From: Mactra quadrangularis
Lineage: Eukaryota; Mollusca; Bivalvia; Venerida; Mactridae
Direction: 5' to 3'
Assembly: GCA_025267735.1 (NCBI GenBank)
Contig: CM046307.1
Coordinates: 682,001 to 746,000 of the forward strand
Length of the DNA: 64,000 bases
The stretch's first letter is position 1; the number at the start of each line of letters is the position of its first letter. The translations under genes were made by a program, and so were the position numbers. This document shows positions 21,660 to 34,651 of the stretch, piece by piece. A model generated the notes under the pieces. That model had not been told where the DNA came from and did no database searches. It worked only from the letters and a program-made list of their open reading frames with translations.

Positions 21660-22984
21660 AATTTAAATATGTTTAAACTCACTTTAATTTTACCCATAGA
21701 GCTGATGTGAACAATAAAAAAGCTTGAAGAGCTGAAACACACTGATATTCAAGTATGTTTAAACTCACTTTAAGTTTACCCATACAGCTGATGTGAACAA
21801 TAAAGAGCTTAAAGAGCTGAAACACACTAAGATTCAAGTATGTTGAAACTCACTAAATGGTTACCCATACAGCTGATGTGAACAATAAAAGAGCTTGAAG
21901 AGCTGAAACACACTAAGATTCAAGTATGTTGAAACTCACTAAATGGTTACCCATACAGCTGATGTGAACAATAAAAGGGCTAGAAGAGCTGAAAAACAGT
22001 GAGATTAAAATTTGTTGTAACTCACTAAAAGTTTACCCATACAGCTGATGAGAACAATAAAAGAGCTTGAAGAGCTGAAACACACCGAGATTCAAGTATG
22101 TTTAAACTCATTAAAAGTTTACCCATAGAGCTGATGTGAACAATAAAAAGCTTGAAGAGCTGAAACACACTGATATTCAAGTATGTTTAAACTCACTAAA
22201 CGTTTAACCATAGAGCTGATGTGAACAATTAAAAAGCTTGAAGAGCTGAAACACACTGATATTCAAGTATGTTTAAACTCACTTTCAGTTTACCCATACA
22301 GCTGATGTGAACAATAAAAGAGCTTATAGAGCTGAAACACACTAAGATTCAAGTATGTTGGAACTCACTAAATGGTTACCCATACAGCTGATGAGAAAAA
22401 TAAAAGGGCTTGAAGAGCTGAAACACAGTGAGATTCAAATTTGTTGTAACTCACTAAAAGTTTACCCATACAGCTGATGAGAACAATAAAAGAGCTTGAA
22501 GAGCTGAACACACCGAGATTCAAGTATGTTTAAACTCATTAAAGGTTTACCCATAGAGCTGATGCGAATAATAAATAGCTTGAAGAGCTGAAACACACTG
22601 ATATTCAAGTATGTTTAAACTCACTTTAAATTTACCCATACAGCTGATGTGAACAATAAAAGAGCTTGAAGAGCTGAAACACACTAAGATTCAAGTATGT
22701 TGAAACTCACTAAATGGTTACCCATACAGCTGATGTGAACAATAAAAGGGCTTGAAGAGCTGAAACACAGTGAGATTCAAATCTGTTGTAACTTACAAAA
22801 AGTTAACCCATACAGCTGATGAGAACAATAAAGAGCTTGAAGAGCTGAAACACACTAAGATTCAAGTATGTTGAAACTCACTAAAAGGTTACCCATACAG
22901 CTGATGTGAACAATAAAAGAGCTTGAAGAGCTGAAACACACTAAGATTCAAGTATGTTTAAACTTACTAAACGTTTAACCATAG

Positions 22985-23635
22985 AGATAGATAGATAGAT
23001 TTATTTAGGTATTGGCATAATACAACATGACATATGTAATTTAACAATACAATATGATACTAGAGTAAAAAATACATAAATATTAAAGTTAGATATACAT
23101 ACATATATACATTGTATATATCAAACCATGTCATAAAATACCAGCACCAGGGTTATCACAAAAAAGAGTGAACTCTTGTTTCCATTGTGGACCCTCATGT
23201 GGTAGTATGACTCGGAGAGGCGAAATTAATGTTAACAATAAAAACATGTTCACAGTAATACTAAGGTATCATATCACAGAAAATTGAAACTATTTAATAG
23301 TTGCACATGTTACAAAGTAAAGTTTATCACAAATGTACAATGACAGAGATCTTAAAAATTGATAGACCAATACCTGGCTAGGAAAATAAATAAAACACAC
23401 ATTACTTATGTAGAAAATAATAAAAAGTTGATGTGAAATTATATAAATATTTTATGAAATTTGCAGGAACACATTATTTAAACTACTTTAGAAAGCAAAA
23501 AGTTTTTTACAGAATCTTTAAAAGGTTTATATTTTGTTAAATTAGAAATATTTGCAGGCAAGTTATTCCACAGCTTGGAGCCAATGTAACAGAAAGATTT
23601 AGTTCCTGAATTTTTTACTCTAGGAATACAGTAGC
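22985..23635 (-). mobile_element. 5'-truncated non-LTR retrotransposon (3' end) inside the satellite
   Basis: About 650 bp replace the expected satellite phase. The minus strand ends in AAATAAATCTATCTATCTAT, the microsatellite tail typical of CR1/L2-like elements. Upstream it encodes a C-terminal reverse transcriptase tail (see the next entry). The plus-strand element ending near 53535 has a similar 3' end. Confidence 0.75.
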
Positions 23636-23660
23636 TGATGTGAACAATTAAAAAGTTTGA
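23478..23660 (-). pseudogene. C-terminal fragment of a non-LTR reverse transcriptase
   Basis: The frame reads YCIPRVKNSGTKSFCYIGSK and LWNNLPANISNLTKYKPFKD, and ends KNFLLSKVV. The pattern (S/T-F-x-Y-x-G-x-K-x-W-N-x-L-P ... F-K-x2-V-K-x-F-L) is the widely conserved tail after the RT domain in CR1/Jockey/L2-type ORF2 proteins. Polymerase motifs are absent because of 5' truncation, so it cannot be active. Confidence 0.75.
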
Positions 23661-26600
23661 AGAGCTGAAACACACTGATATTCAAGTATGTTTAAACTCA
23701 CTTTAAGTTTACCCATACAGCTGATGTGAACAATAAAAGAGCTTGAAGAGCTGAAACACACTAAAATTCAAGTATGTTGAAACTCACTAAATGGTTACCC
23801 ATACAGCTGATGTGAAAAATAAAAGGGCTTGAAGAGCTGAAACACAGTGAGATTCAAATTTGTTATAACTCACTAAAAGTTTACCCATACAGCTGATGAG
23901 AACAATAAAGAGCTTGAAGAGCTGAAACACACTAAGATTCAAGTATGTTGAAACTCACTAAAAGGTTACCCATACAGCTGATGTTAACAATAAAAGATAA
24001 AACACACTGAGATTCAAGTATGTTTAAATTCACTAATAAAGTTTACCAACACAGCTAATGTGATCAATATAACAGCTTGAAAAGCTGAAACAAACTCAGA
24101 TTCAAGTATGTTTAAACTCTCTTTAATGTTACCCATACAGCTGATGTGAACAATAAAAGATGAAACACACTGAGATTCAGGTATATCAAAAATCACTAAA
24201 AGGTAGCCAAGCTTGAAGAGCTGAAACACACTGAGATTCAAGTTTGTTGAAACTCACTAAAAGTTTACCCATATTGTTAATATGAACAATCAAAGGGCTT
24301 GAAAAGCTGAAACATACTGAGATTCAAGTATGTTTAAACTCTCTTTAAGTTTACCCATACAGCTGATGTGAACAATAAAAGAGCTCAAAGAGCTGAAACA
24401 CAGTCAGATTCAAATATGTTGAAACTCACTTAAAGTTTACCGATACAGCTGATGTGAACAATAAAAGGGCTTGAAGAGCTGAAACACACTGATATTCAAG
24501 TATGTTTAAACTCACTTTCAGTTTACCTATACAGCTGATGTGAACAATAAAAGAGCTTATAGAGCTGAAACACACTAAGATTCAAGTATGTTGAAACTCA
24601 CTAAATGGTTACCCATACAGCTGATGTGAACAATAAAAGGGCTTGAAGAGCTGAAACACAGTGAGATTCAAATTTGTTGTAACTCACTAAAAGTTAACCC
24701 ATACAGCTGATGAGAACAATAAAAGAGCTTGAAGAGCTGAACACACCGAGATTCAAGTATGTTTAAAACTCATTAAAAGTTTACCCATAGAGCTGATGCG
24801 AACAATAAAAAGCTTGAAGAGCTGAAACACACTGATATTCAAGTATGTTTAAACTCACTTTTAGTTTACCCATACAGCTGATGTGAACAATAAAAGAGCT
24901 TGAAGAGCTGAAACACACTAAGATTCAAGTATGTTGAAACTCACTAGATGGTTACCCATACAGCTGATGTGAACAATAAAAGGGCTTGAAGAGCTGAAAC
25001 ACACTGATATTCAAATTTGTTGTAACTCACTAAAAGTTAACCCATACAGCTGATGAGAACAATAAAAGAGCTTGAAGAGCTGAACACACCGAGATTCAAG
25101 TATGTTTAAACTCACTTTCAGTTTAACTATACAGCTGATGTGAACAATAAAATAGCTAGAAGAGCTGAAACACACTGATATTCAAGTGTGTTTAACCTCA
25201 CTTTAAGTTTACCCATACAGCTGATGTGAACATTAAAAGAGCTTGAAGAGCTGAAACACAGTGAGATTCAAATTTGTTGTAACTCACTAAAAGGTAACCC
25301 ATACAGCTGATGAGAACAATAAAAGAGCTTGAAGGGCTGAAACACCGTGAGATTCAAATTTGTTGTAACTCACTAAAAGTTAACCAAACAGCTGATGAGA
25401 ACAATAAAAGAGCTTGAAGAGCTGAACACACCGAGATTCAAGTATGTTTAAACTCACTTTCAGTTTACCTATACAGCTGATGTGAACAATAAAAGAGCTT
25501 ATAAAGCTGAAACACACTAAGATTCAAGTATGTTGAAACTCACTTAATGGTTGCCCATACAGCTGATGTGAAAAATAAAAAGCTTGAAGAGCTGAAACAC
25601 ACTGATATTCAAGTATGTTTAAACTCACTTTAAGTTTACCCATACAGCTGATGTGAACAATAAAAGAGCTTGAAGAGCTGAAACACACTAAGATTCAAGT
25701 ATGTTGAAACTCACTAAATGGTTACCCATACAGCTGATGTGAACAATAAAAGGGCTTGAAGAGCTGAAACACAGTGAGATTCAAATTTGTTGTAACTCAC
25801 TAAAAGTTAACCCATACAGCTGATGAGAACAGTAAAAGAGCTTGAAGGGCTGAAACACACTAAGATTCAAGTATGTTGAAACTCACTAAAAGGTTACCCA
25901 TACAGCTGATGTGAACAATAAAAAAGCTTGAAGAGCTGAAACACACTGATATTCAAGTATGTTTAAACTCACTAAACGTTTAACCATAGAGCTGATGTGA
26001 ACAATTAAAAAGCTTGAAGAGCTGAAACACACTGAGATTCAAGAATGTTGAAACTCATTAAAAGTTTACCCATACAGCTGATGTGAACAATAAAAGAGCT
26101 TGAAAAGCTGAAACATACTGAAATTCAAGTATGTTTAAACTCACTTTAAGTTTACCAATACAGCTGATGTGAACATTAAAAAAGCTTGAAGAGCTGAAAC
26201 ACACTGAGATTCAAGTATGTTGAAACTCGCTAAAAGTTTACCCATATAGCTGATGTGAAGAATAAAAGAGCTTGAAGAGCTGAAACACACTGAGATTTAA
26301 GTATGTTGAAACTCATTAAAAGTTTACTCATACAGCTGATGTGAACAATAAAAGAGCTTGAAAAGCTGAAACATACTGAAATTCAAGTATGTTTAAACTC
26401 ACTTTAAGTGTACCAATACAGCTGATGTGAACATTAAAAGAGCTTGAAGAGCTGAAACACACTGATATTCAAGTATGTTGAAACTCACTAAATGGTTTCC
26501 AATACAGCTGATGTGAACAATAAAAGGGCTTGAAGAGCTGAAACACAGTGAGATTCAAGTATGTTGAAACGCACTAAATGGTTACCCATACAGCTGCTGT

Positions 26601-27019
26601 GAACAATAAAGGGCTTGAAGAGCTGAATCACACTGAGATTTAAGTATGTTGAAACTCATTAAAAGGTTACCCATACAGTTGATGTTAACAATAAAAGAGC
26701 TTGAAGAGCTGAAATATAATAACTAAGATACAAGTTTGTTGAAACTCTCAAAAAGTTTACCCATAGAGCTGATGTGAACAATAAAATAGCTAGAAGAGCT
26801 GATACACACTGATATTCAAGTGTGTTTAAACTCACTTTAAGTTTACCCATACAGCTGATGTGAACATTAAAAGAGCTTGAAGAGCTGAATCACACTAAGA
26901 TTCAAGTATGTTAACACAAATCATAAATTCCTTAACAGCTGATATGAACAATACAAGAGCTGAAAGAGCTGAAACACACTAAGGTTTAAGCCTGTTTAAC
27001 ACACTTAACACTACTTAAA

Positions 27020-27330
27020 AAGTAGAAAACACTTTTGTTGGGTTGAACAACGTAGCAACACATTGTATAGGTCATATAACAGCGATTAGTCAACCTACTC
27101 ACTCCCCCTGGAAAGGCTTAATCACGGAATTAGCAGTTAACCAACTAATAAGCGCATACTTTTGTCAGTGACTGCCCTACATAATTAAAAAATCATTGGT
27201 AGGAGGGAGAATGGCCGAAAAAGTAATTTCATGACCAAGCTCCAAGAAAGTATGCCACACAAAGAAATCATACCCATGACCCCTTGATCAGAAGAATTGT
27301 GTGCTACCAACTGAGCTAGCCAGGTAGCTT
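27020..27330 (-). mobile_element. tRNA-derived SINE, minus strand
   Basis: The reverse complement has a head with box A (TAGCTCAGTTGG), then CAAAAGTATGCGCTTA, GTGAGTAGGTTGACT, TTATATGACCTA and CAACCCAACAAAA. It aligns along its length with the plus-strand copy at 46340-46640. The family may be the bivalve SINE called RUDI, but I name it with low certainty. Confidence 0.75.
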
Positions 27331-29940
27331 TTTGAGCTTCTTAAGACACAATAAAAGATACCCTCACAGCTAATCTGAACAATTAAAGAGCTTAACGACA
27401 CTAAGATTCAAGTTTGTTTAAACACACTGAAAATGAAACCAGATAGCTGAAATGTAACAGAGTATAAGAACTGAAACATACAATGAACCAAGTCTGTTTA
27501 AACACACTGAACCTGTATTCCTCCTTCCGTTCCATGTTTTTAATCAAAAGTTATTTGTTTTCAAATCACACAGCATAATTCACGCAAAAGTTGACTTGCA
27601 AAGCCTTGGGGTATTTGTCTTTTGGCACTTTTCTTCTCATATAGTGAAATTCTCTTGTTCATTGGTAGATTTAACATCAAAATGTGTGTTTTCTGTTTCC
27701 TCTCTTTTCAACAGTCAGAGACATAACTTATTCGAGACAGTTCTTTTTTTTCACGCATAAAATGCCAAGATCACAAAATGAATCAACTCTTTCTATAATT
27801 ATTCGTAATAACAACTAATCGCAATTCTTCTTTATCTGAAATAAAGTAAATTGTAATTAACGCTTGAGAGTATTGTATTGCACACCTGTTCACCGCATTC
27901 GGATCTTCTTCATGAATATTCAATGCACTTTGACCTTTGTAAGGTGAAAGAAATCTTACTATATAATGCATGCACATCATAAAATTGAACAGAACAACAA
28001 ATAGTCTTGATAAATAATGGTAAATGGTAGATGTAAAAAGTTGATGGATTGTATTTTCTAATAGTCACCAGTTTGACAACAATATCAGTGAACTTGGTCC
28101 TATGTCCGCCGACTAAATTCGAAGACATCAATATCTTAAAACAGCAACTGACCTTTATTGGAATGAAAGATAGTAACATGAAAATGGTGATTTTAGATGT
28201 TGCACATTACTCCATTTTTAATTCTTTTAAAAAGGGATTTGTGAAAAAAGATACCTTTTGCAATCACAAGACTACCTCAGACCTAGGTAGAAGATGTAGC
28301 TAAGTTATGAAACATAACAGTAATTAAATCAAGATTCAGCCAGTGACTTTCTGTCTTATACTATTAGTTTAATTTAGTTTAAACATGTTTAGTTCAATGT
28401 ATACATACATTGACATTAACATATAGAACATTGAAAATTGGGTAAATGAACAGAAAGTATTGAACATAAAACATTCATTACCAGTTATTCTACTGTTAAT
28501 AATGAGTGAGACTGAAACAAATATATTTACAAAAGTTTCTAGGGTCATTCACACATAATTATTGTATAGATAACTCACATGTACTTAGATTCAGTCCCAT
28601 TTTGCACAACACACTCTTTATCTAAGCTAATCAGTTTCTTCTTTCTTCATTGTCCTGAAAAGAAGCATTTCAAAAATATTCATGAATTAAGACCAATATA
28701 TATTTTTTCACATAAGCAGCAGCAGATGGGACAAGTGATTTAACACATGACACATGTGTTAACAGTTAATATTTTGTCAAGATTACTGAATAGCTCTCAA
28801 CAAACATAGCATAAAACAATTAAAGTAATTTCTTTGCTTAAGTATTAAGAAAGAACTAAGAAATTATTCTTCCTTTTAATTAATATTTTAATGGAGTCTT
28901 TTTTGTTTTCATGTAAAATAAACAGTATCACAAAGCCCATCAAAATGCACTGATAGATTATTCAGATTTAATACTGCTTGAGGTAAGCTAGAAGCTCTTT
29001 TCATTTTTGAAATCCAAGCACATATATACTCAACAGTACGAGGGAAAGTTTACAACACTTGTGTTTGTTCCGTGTGACTGTATCGTAGAGAAACCTTGGC
29101 CACAACAGATGCACTTTGTGCTCATGTGAGCCAAAACAAAAAGGGAAATACATTATGAAACTATAAAAATTCCATATGCTGAAGTAAAAGCCCTAGTCTT
29201 CTACACTTAGTATCATCACAACAAACAAGCATAGCATATATATCAAAGTATTCTGACTACAAATGACAGTTATGGCTGATAGGAGATACATTATTTTAAT
29301 CAATCAAAACAGTAGGAGAAGGTACAAAATTAATGTTGAGCTCTACACTTCCAAGTCAAGGTCCATGTCATTCTGTTTTTGGTGATAATGTTATGTTCTG
29401 AGAGCAACCAGTGACATTAACAAGCAAGCAGCCTCAACAATAAATATATATATATAAAAAAAAATAAAAATACCCGTTTTTTATATTCCTATTTACTGAA
29501 ACAAGGCTTCACATTCATTGTGATCCTGTACCAATTTCTTTATAAAATCTTAAGAACTTGCATTGAACTATCAATATTATTTCATTTCTACACTGAAAAT
29601 AAAGAAAACATGCATGGTAAATATTAATATATTGATTATTATATATATATAATTATTATAGCAAAATTATTTGAATTATAATCATGCTAGTTCAAGGTCT
29701 AAAAGTGGTTGCCAACAATGAACATATTTTTCAGTAAGAAACAGGTAATAAATCTTTTTAACAGAAAAGTGAAGTTAAAGAACCCAACAGCCTCTCACTT
29801 GAATGGCAACATTTTCTAACTTTGATAAACTAGCAAAATTAGTAGTATTGGTGGGTAATACATTTTTAAACAGAAAAGCAAAATTAAGCAATCTTCAACT
29901 TTTCACTTCCATACCAGCATTTTCAAATATTAATTTGGTG
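27331..29940. other. Gene-poor stretch
   Basis: Decayed 86-bp satellite units occur at 27345-27500. The rest is AT-rich, with (TA)n runs near 29440 and 29640. No exon chain, RNA gene or transposase is recognisable. Confidence 0.4.
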
Positions 29941-30181
29941 GGGCTACTGCACTTTACCGGTACATAGTAATTCACCAGAAGTAGAAATATGACCCTAACC
30001 CTGTTCGAATCAATAGAAAGGTAAGTGATTTTATTTTAATTTCATGAAATTTTCTGTCTTTTATCAGAGACTGCCATCCCCGATCCCCCGCTTTTAACGG
30101 TCATCGTCAGTACCGACTCAATGAAGAATGCAAAATGACACATGCGCAGTAGGCACGTACCAGTAAAGTGCATTCTAGCCC
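29941..30181. mobile_element. 241-bp MITE with 8-bp near-identical flanks (hAT-like)
   Basis: Ends GGGCTACTGCACTTTACCGG and the complement of GGGCTAGAATGCACTTTACT, flanked by ATTTGGTG (29933-29940) and ATTTGGTT (30182-30189). The 8-bp duplication fits hAT. Non-coding. Confidence 0.65.
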
Positions 30182-31757
30182 ATTTGGTTACTTACAGAAT
30201 TTCATTCACAGGAGTTTACATTTATAAAGCTTCATATAACTTATAAGCCCCAGCTCTATTATGCACACACAGTCTGACAGTTTTGGTAAACAATCTATTT
30301 CTATGGGTAGCAAATTTTACTTTTAATCTTGAGTTTATTGATTCAATCACTGACTAGATGTACTTACTTTCATTGTTTTGTGAGTTTAGTGATTTGTTCT
30401 TACCTGTTACAAAATAATTTCCCATCAGCTGAATCAATTAAGGTAGTTGTCAATCTGGCACATGTATGTGGTAAGTGCTGCAATGCAAATGAAAATGTGA
30501 TAAGCCTTAATGATCATCTTACATGTTTTTAGTCTGCAGACGACAACATGATAATTGATGAATGACTCATTGACTGATCTGTTTTGGTAGACATGTCATT
30601 TAAGTTATTCCCAAAACTACCAGTACTCCGTCGTAATCAATGATAAACCAAAAGTGCTAAGATTGAATGGCTTCCTTCAAAATAATTGCAGCAATTAAAA
30701 CAATATTTTAGAAATGAAAGTTTTTGTTCTGTCAGTGGCAGCTGCTGTTAATTTAAGAGTAACGCCCCTTTAAAATAAAGATCAGGCTAAATCCCGGTCT
30801 CCGTACCGTGAAATTCCCCCGGTCTGGACAACTGATTTCAAAATCACAGACTGTTACCCTTAAGCTCGTAAACTAGTGACAGGATCCTGTTTTATTTGAA
30901 AGAAAAAAATGACCTAAAAATAAAACTGAAATACATATTATATCACAATATACTTCAATTCAGATATAACGATATCCGAAAACTCGTATCCGAGCATTCA
31001 CCTAACTATCCTATAAAACGTCTCTTATTTGCTAGCCAACGTCCTTTTAACTAACGATTTATGCTGCGGTTCAAAGATAATTAATATTTAAAATTGATAA
31101 ATACTTGTTTTTATACAGAATATATTTTATAGTACAAAAGAAACTAATATACCTCATCAAGCTGTCAATTCAAAACCAGGTCATCCAGGCCGTGGCATAA
31201 TCATGAAGAGTTTGCGAGGCATTCTTGAATTTTGTTGACATATTTTAACTTCGTACGACTCTAACATTATATGTAAGAGTCATCAATAGTGTTTTTGTAT
31301 CGAAATAAACTCTTGTATCTAGAAATAATCGCTGATTTAAAATCGCTTTTGTCGGCTGCACTCATAAATTCAATATGGCGTCTTTTTTAGTTTTTGTCGG
31401 CTAAGATCGGCCGTCTCCGACTTTCGCACATGCGCAATAGGTACTTTTATAATACCATATTTGGTCTGCTCAAATTCTGCCATCCTCCTAGTGATACACA
31501 TCATATATTTACAAAAAAACCGCATTTGACGTAAGCCGAAATATAGTCCAAGCTTTGCCATTTAAGAACTTAAAGATACCGGCTGTGTGTAAAATAGCGC
31601 TTGCTCGATCATTTTATCGCACGTATTAGCTTCTGTTTCCGAACTAGCATACAGTACCCGCTAAACGTTTGGTGCCAAAAGAAATTTGCTACTGATCTTG
31701 AATTTTGATGATTTTTTGTGGAATAAATATTTTCAATACATTTGAGTATAGTTTATG
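30182..31757. other. Unassigned sequence with a possible promoter-like part
   Basis: No clear gene. 31150-31600 is richer in CpG than the surroundings and has ATATGGCG (YY1-like) near 31375. A minus-strand segment near 31165-31245 begins ATGTCAACAAAATTC, but its frame closes after 23 codons. Confidence 0.3.
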
Positions 31758-32140
31758 AATGAACATAAATTCGACAGACTCAGAAGACACAGCTGACAGA
31801 AGGATTCAACTACAGCAGAACAAGGACCCTATTGTTATATAGGATCCTTGAGCAGAAGGATCAATCTTTCTGTTGGGTCTGTTGGCAGAAGAATTGAATT
31901 ATAACAGAAGGATCAATCCTTCTGCTGGGTCTGTTGGGAGGAAGAAGTTATTACAGCGGAAGGATAAATAAAAATAAATACATATACAAGAAACAAATAA
32001 ACAATAACAACATGGCGAGTGCAGAAAGTAGCCCTATTGTCGGATGTCTTTTGTGTTTGACTGACATCTATCTGCTGTTAATAAAACGTGTTTTCTAATT
32101 ATTTCACAAATTCATTCACATAATCAGACAGACAATAGAA

Positions 32141-33171
32141 CAGAGGAGCGTTCAACAATGCGAGCGCTTGGGGCGACATCGAGCGCTCTCGTTCTGAACT
32201 CGGGCGCCCGTGCGAGTGCTCGCGAGCGCTCGCGATTCAGTTCGAGAGGTGTTTCGCTTAGATATCAAAGATGGCGGCTGGAAAAATTTAAATTTTTATC
32301 TCAAGAATTACCTCCGAAAAGTTGGACGCAAACGTGTGTTACTTGTTCCACATGATATATTCACACAATGCATACAATAGAATTTATTTGGTACAGTAAA
32401 TTGTTTAATAATGATTCATATATGATAAAAAAAAATGTGAAAAATCTTATGTATCAGCAGAAATAATTGTTCTCCCACCCGCTATTTTCAACAAGAGCTG
32501 TCAGAGGAGACAGCATGCTCGACTTAGTAAGTATTTGTCACAGGAGATGTGGTTGATGATAAGGAACATACATATTTAAAATTTGAAAATATAACCTTAA
32601 CAAATTTAAAGTAAATAAATAAATAAAAAAATAAAGAAAATTTTAAGTTCAAGGGGGATAACTCTTAAAAAATGTATAAGGAGTTATGAACCTTGTCACA
32701 TGAGATGTGGTTGATAATAAGTAACATACATTTAAAGTTGAAGTCAATACTTAAAGAAATAAAACAGTTGCAGTAAAAACAAACATTTTTAAAGAAAACT
32801 CTAAGTTCAAGGGGAGATAATTCTGAAAAAAATATATTTTGGAGTCATGAACCTTGTCACATGAGATGTGGTTGATAATAAGGAACATATATTTAAAGTT
32901 TGAAGTTAATATCTTAAGAAATAACAAAGATATAGAAGAAAGTATTTTACTGCACAAAAACTTTAATCTGTGCACAAAAACTTTAATCAGAAATGTGGAC
33001 GCGGACGCCGGGGCGAGTATGAGAGCTCTACATTACTACGTAAAGTCGAGCTAATAATGTAATGTTTGACGCCATCTTGGATTTTACAGCGAGCGCTTGA
33101 AATCGTTCAATAGCCTAACAATTTACGAAGCAGGCGCTCGCTGGAGCGCTCGCATTGTTAAACGCACCCTG
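32141..33171. mobile_element. hAT-like TIR element nested in the loop
   Basis: Ends CAGAGGAGCGTTCAACAATG and the complement of CAGGGTGCGTTTAACAATG, followed by GCGAGCGCT at both. CpG-rich, with AAGATGGCGGC at 32268. No target duplication is evident and no transposase is encoded. Confidence 0.5.
32494..33053 (+). mobile_element. GCTGTC-GACAGC hairpin element, copy 1
   Basis: Begins GAGCTGTCAGAGGAGACAGC then ATGCTCGACTTAGT, and ends GAGAGCTCTACATTACTACG then AAAGTCGAGCT. The interior has ~150-bp repeats with CCTTGTCACATGAGATGTGG. The subterminal GCTCGACTT / AAGTCGAGC is inverted. Confidence 0.7.
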
Positions 33172-33570
33172 CCTTTTTTGGCGTATTTAAGTGTAAAAAA
33201 ACACCATCTAAGTTTGCCAAACTACAGTGTATATTATTATGTTTGATGTACAAAAATTCTCATTACGACAGTTTAATGCGATTTGTAATAAAAACTGAGT
33301 GGTTCTACAACTCATTTTCGAGGTTTTTTTTAAACCATGTTATAGACAAAGCATTAAGTATTATGCATCGTGTTGAAGCTGATACATTGAAAAATGTTTT
33401 GACAGGTCCATTTTAGAAAATAGAGGAATAATAACAACACGGCGAGTGGTCAAAGTAGATCTATTCATGTTTGAATAACATGTCAAACACAAAATGACAT
33501 CCGACAATAGAGCTACTTTCTACACTCGCCATGTTGTTATTGTTTATGTATTTCTTGTATATGTATTTAT

Positions 33571-34061
33571 TAGGGGTGTAACAATACGGTAAAAACCGTA
33601 TTGCAATATATTGCAATACGCAGAACCCGTATTGCAATATATTGCAATACGTACCGGTTTTTCGCTTAGACATGCAAAGCATTAATTAATGCATGTACCT
33701 CGTCCTAATTGGATCAGCATAGCACGCAAATGGGAATTTTCAAATGATCTCTTATCCAAATGTTTGAATCACAAATGTAAAGTGGTTTATATGTTAGAAA
33801 AATGCGTGGTTTGAAACAGACTCTTGAATATATTTTTCATTCAATTGACTAAATGTTTAACCTTTTAAGCACAGTAAGAGTATTTCAAGTATTCAATTCA
33901 TTTTAACATTTGTTTAAACATTTAACTATCAGATTTAGATAAAAACAAATAGTATGACACTTAACTACAAAAACCGGTTCAAGGAAAAACGAACCGGTTA
34001 AAAACCGTTAGAACTCGTATTGCAATATTAACCGGTATATCGGTTAACCGTTACACCTCTA
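33571..34061. mobile_element. 491-bp hAT MITE with perfect 8-bp target duplication
   Basis: Ends TAGGGGTGTAACAATACGG and the complement of TAGAGGTGTAACGGTTAACC, flanked by GTATTTAT at 33563-33570 and 34062-34069. Contains repeated TATTGCAATATATTGCAATA-type inverted motifs. Non-coding. Confidence 0.85.
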
Positions 34062-34069
34062 GTATTTAT

Positions 34070-34444
34070 TAGCTCGACTTTTCGAAGAAATGGAGAGCTC
34101 TCTCACTCGCCTAGGTAGCGTCGGCGTCCATACTTCTGGTTAAAGTTTTTGTGCAGTAAAAAAATGTTACTATATTTTTTTTATTTCTTTAGGTATCAAC
34201 ATCAAACCCTAATTATTATGTTCCTTATTATCAACCACATCTCATGTGACAAGGTTCATAACTCCAAATACCTTTTTCCAGATATATCTCCCCTTGAACT
34301 TAGAGTTATCTTTGTTTTTAATGCAACTGTTTTATTTCTGTTGGTATCAATTTCAAAGTTTAAATATGTGCTAATTATCAACAACATCTCATGTGACAAA
34401 ACTTACTTAGTCGAGCATGCTGTCTCAACCGACAGCTCTTGTTT
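34070..34444 (-). mobile_element. GCTGTC-GACAGC hairpin element, reverse-oriented truncated copy
   Basis: Starts TAGCTCGACTTTTCG, includes GTGCAGTAAAAAAATG and ATCTCATGTGACAAGG, and ends GAGCATGCTGTC-TCAACC-GACAGC then TCTTGTTT. Confidence 0.7.
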
Positions 34445-34651
34445 TTATTTATATTTCCGCTGTAATGTTTTCTTCATTCCAACAGACCCAGCAGAAGAAT
34501 AGACCCTTCTGTATAATTCAATCTTTCTGCCAACAGACCCGGCAAAAAGATTGATCCTTCTGCTGTAGTTTAATCCTTCTGCCAGCAGACACAGCAGAAG
34601 GGATCGTTCCTTCTGCTGTGTCTGCTGAGTCTGCCAACTTTATGTTCATCA

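Larger units (their letters stand above)
21665..26935. repeat. 86-bp satellite array, roughly 50 units, with one retrotransposon insertion
   Basis: Unit phrases in order: CACTAAGATTCAAGTATGTT, GAAACTCACTAAAAG, TTTACCCATACAGCTGATGT, GAACAATAAAAGAGCTTGAA, GAGCTGAAACA. Variants alternate (TTTAAACTCACTTTAAG versus TTGAAACTCACTAAATGG; GATATTC versus GAGATTC), suggesting higher-order units of several monomers. Decayed units continue beyond a SINE at 27345-27500. 86 is not a multiple of 3 and no long frame crosses it. Confidence 0.9.
31758..34651. mobile_element. Long inverted-repeat element hosting nested insertions
   Basis: Left arm 31758-32060 and right arm 33478-33570 plus 34445-34651 are inverted copies. 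Shared landmarks are GGATCAATCCTTCTGCTGG, ACATGGCGAGTG, GACATCCGACAATAG and TGAACATAAA at the outer ends. The right arm stops inside CTTGTATATGTATTTAT and resumes 875 bp later. The gap is filled by an hAT MITE (33571-34061) and a GCTGTC-GACAGC element. The loop holds the elements at 32141-33171 and 32494-33053. Confidence 0.7.

Noticed and set aside
32158..32355. 65-codon Arg/Ser-rich frame beginning MRALGATSS
   Set aside because: It lies in the CpG-rich terminal repeat of a nested transposon; the same GAGCGCT motif is inverted at the other end.
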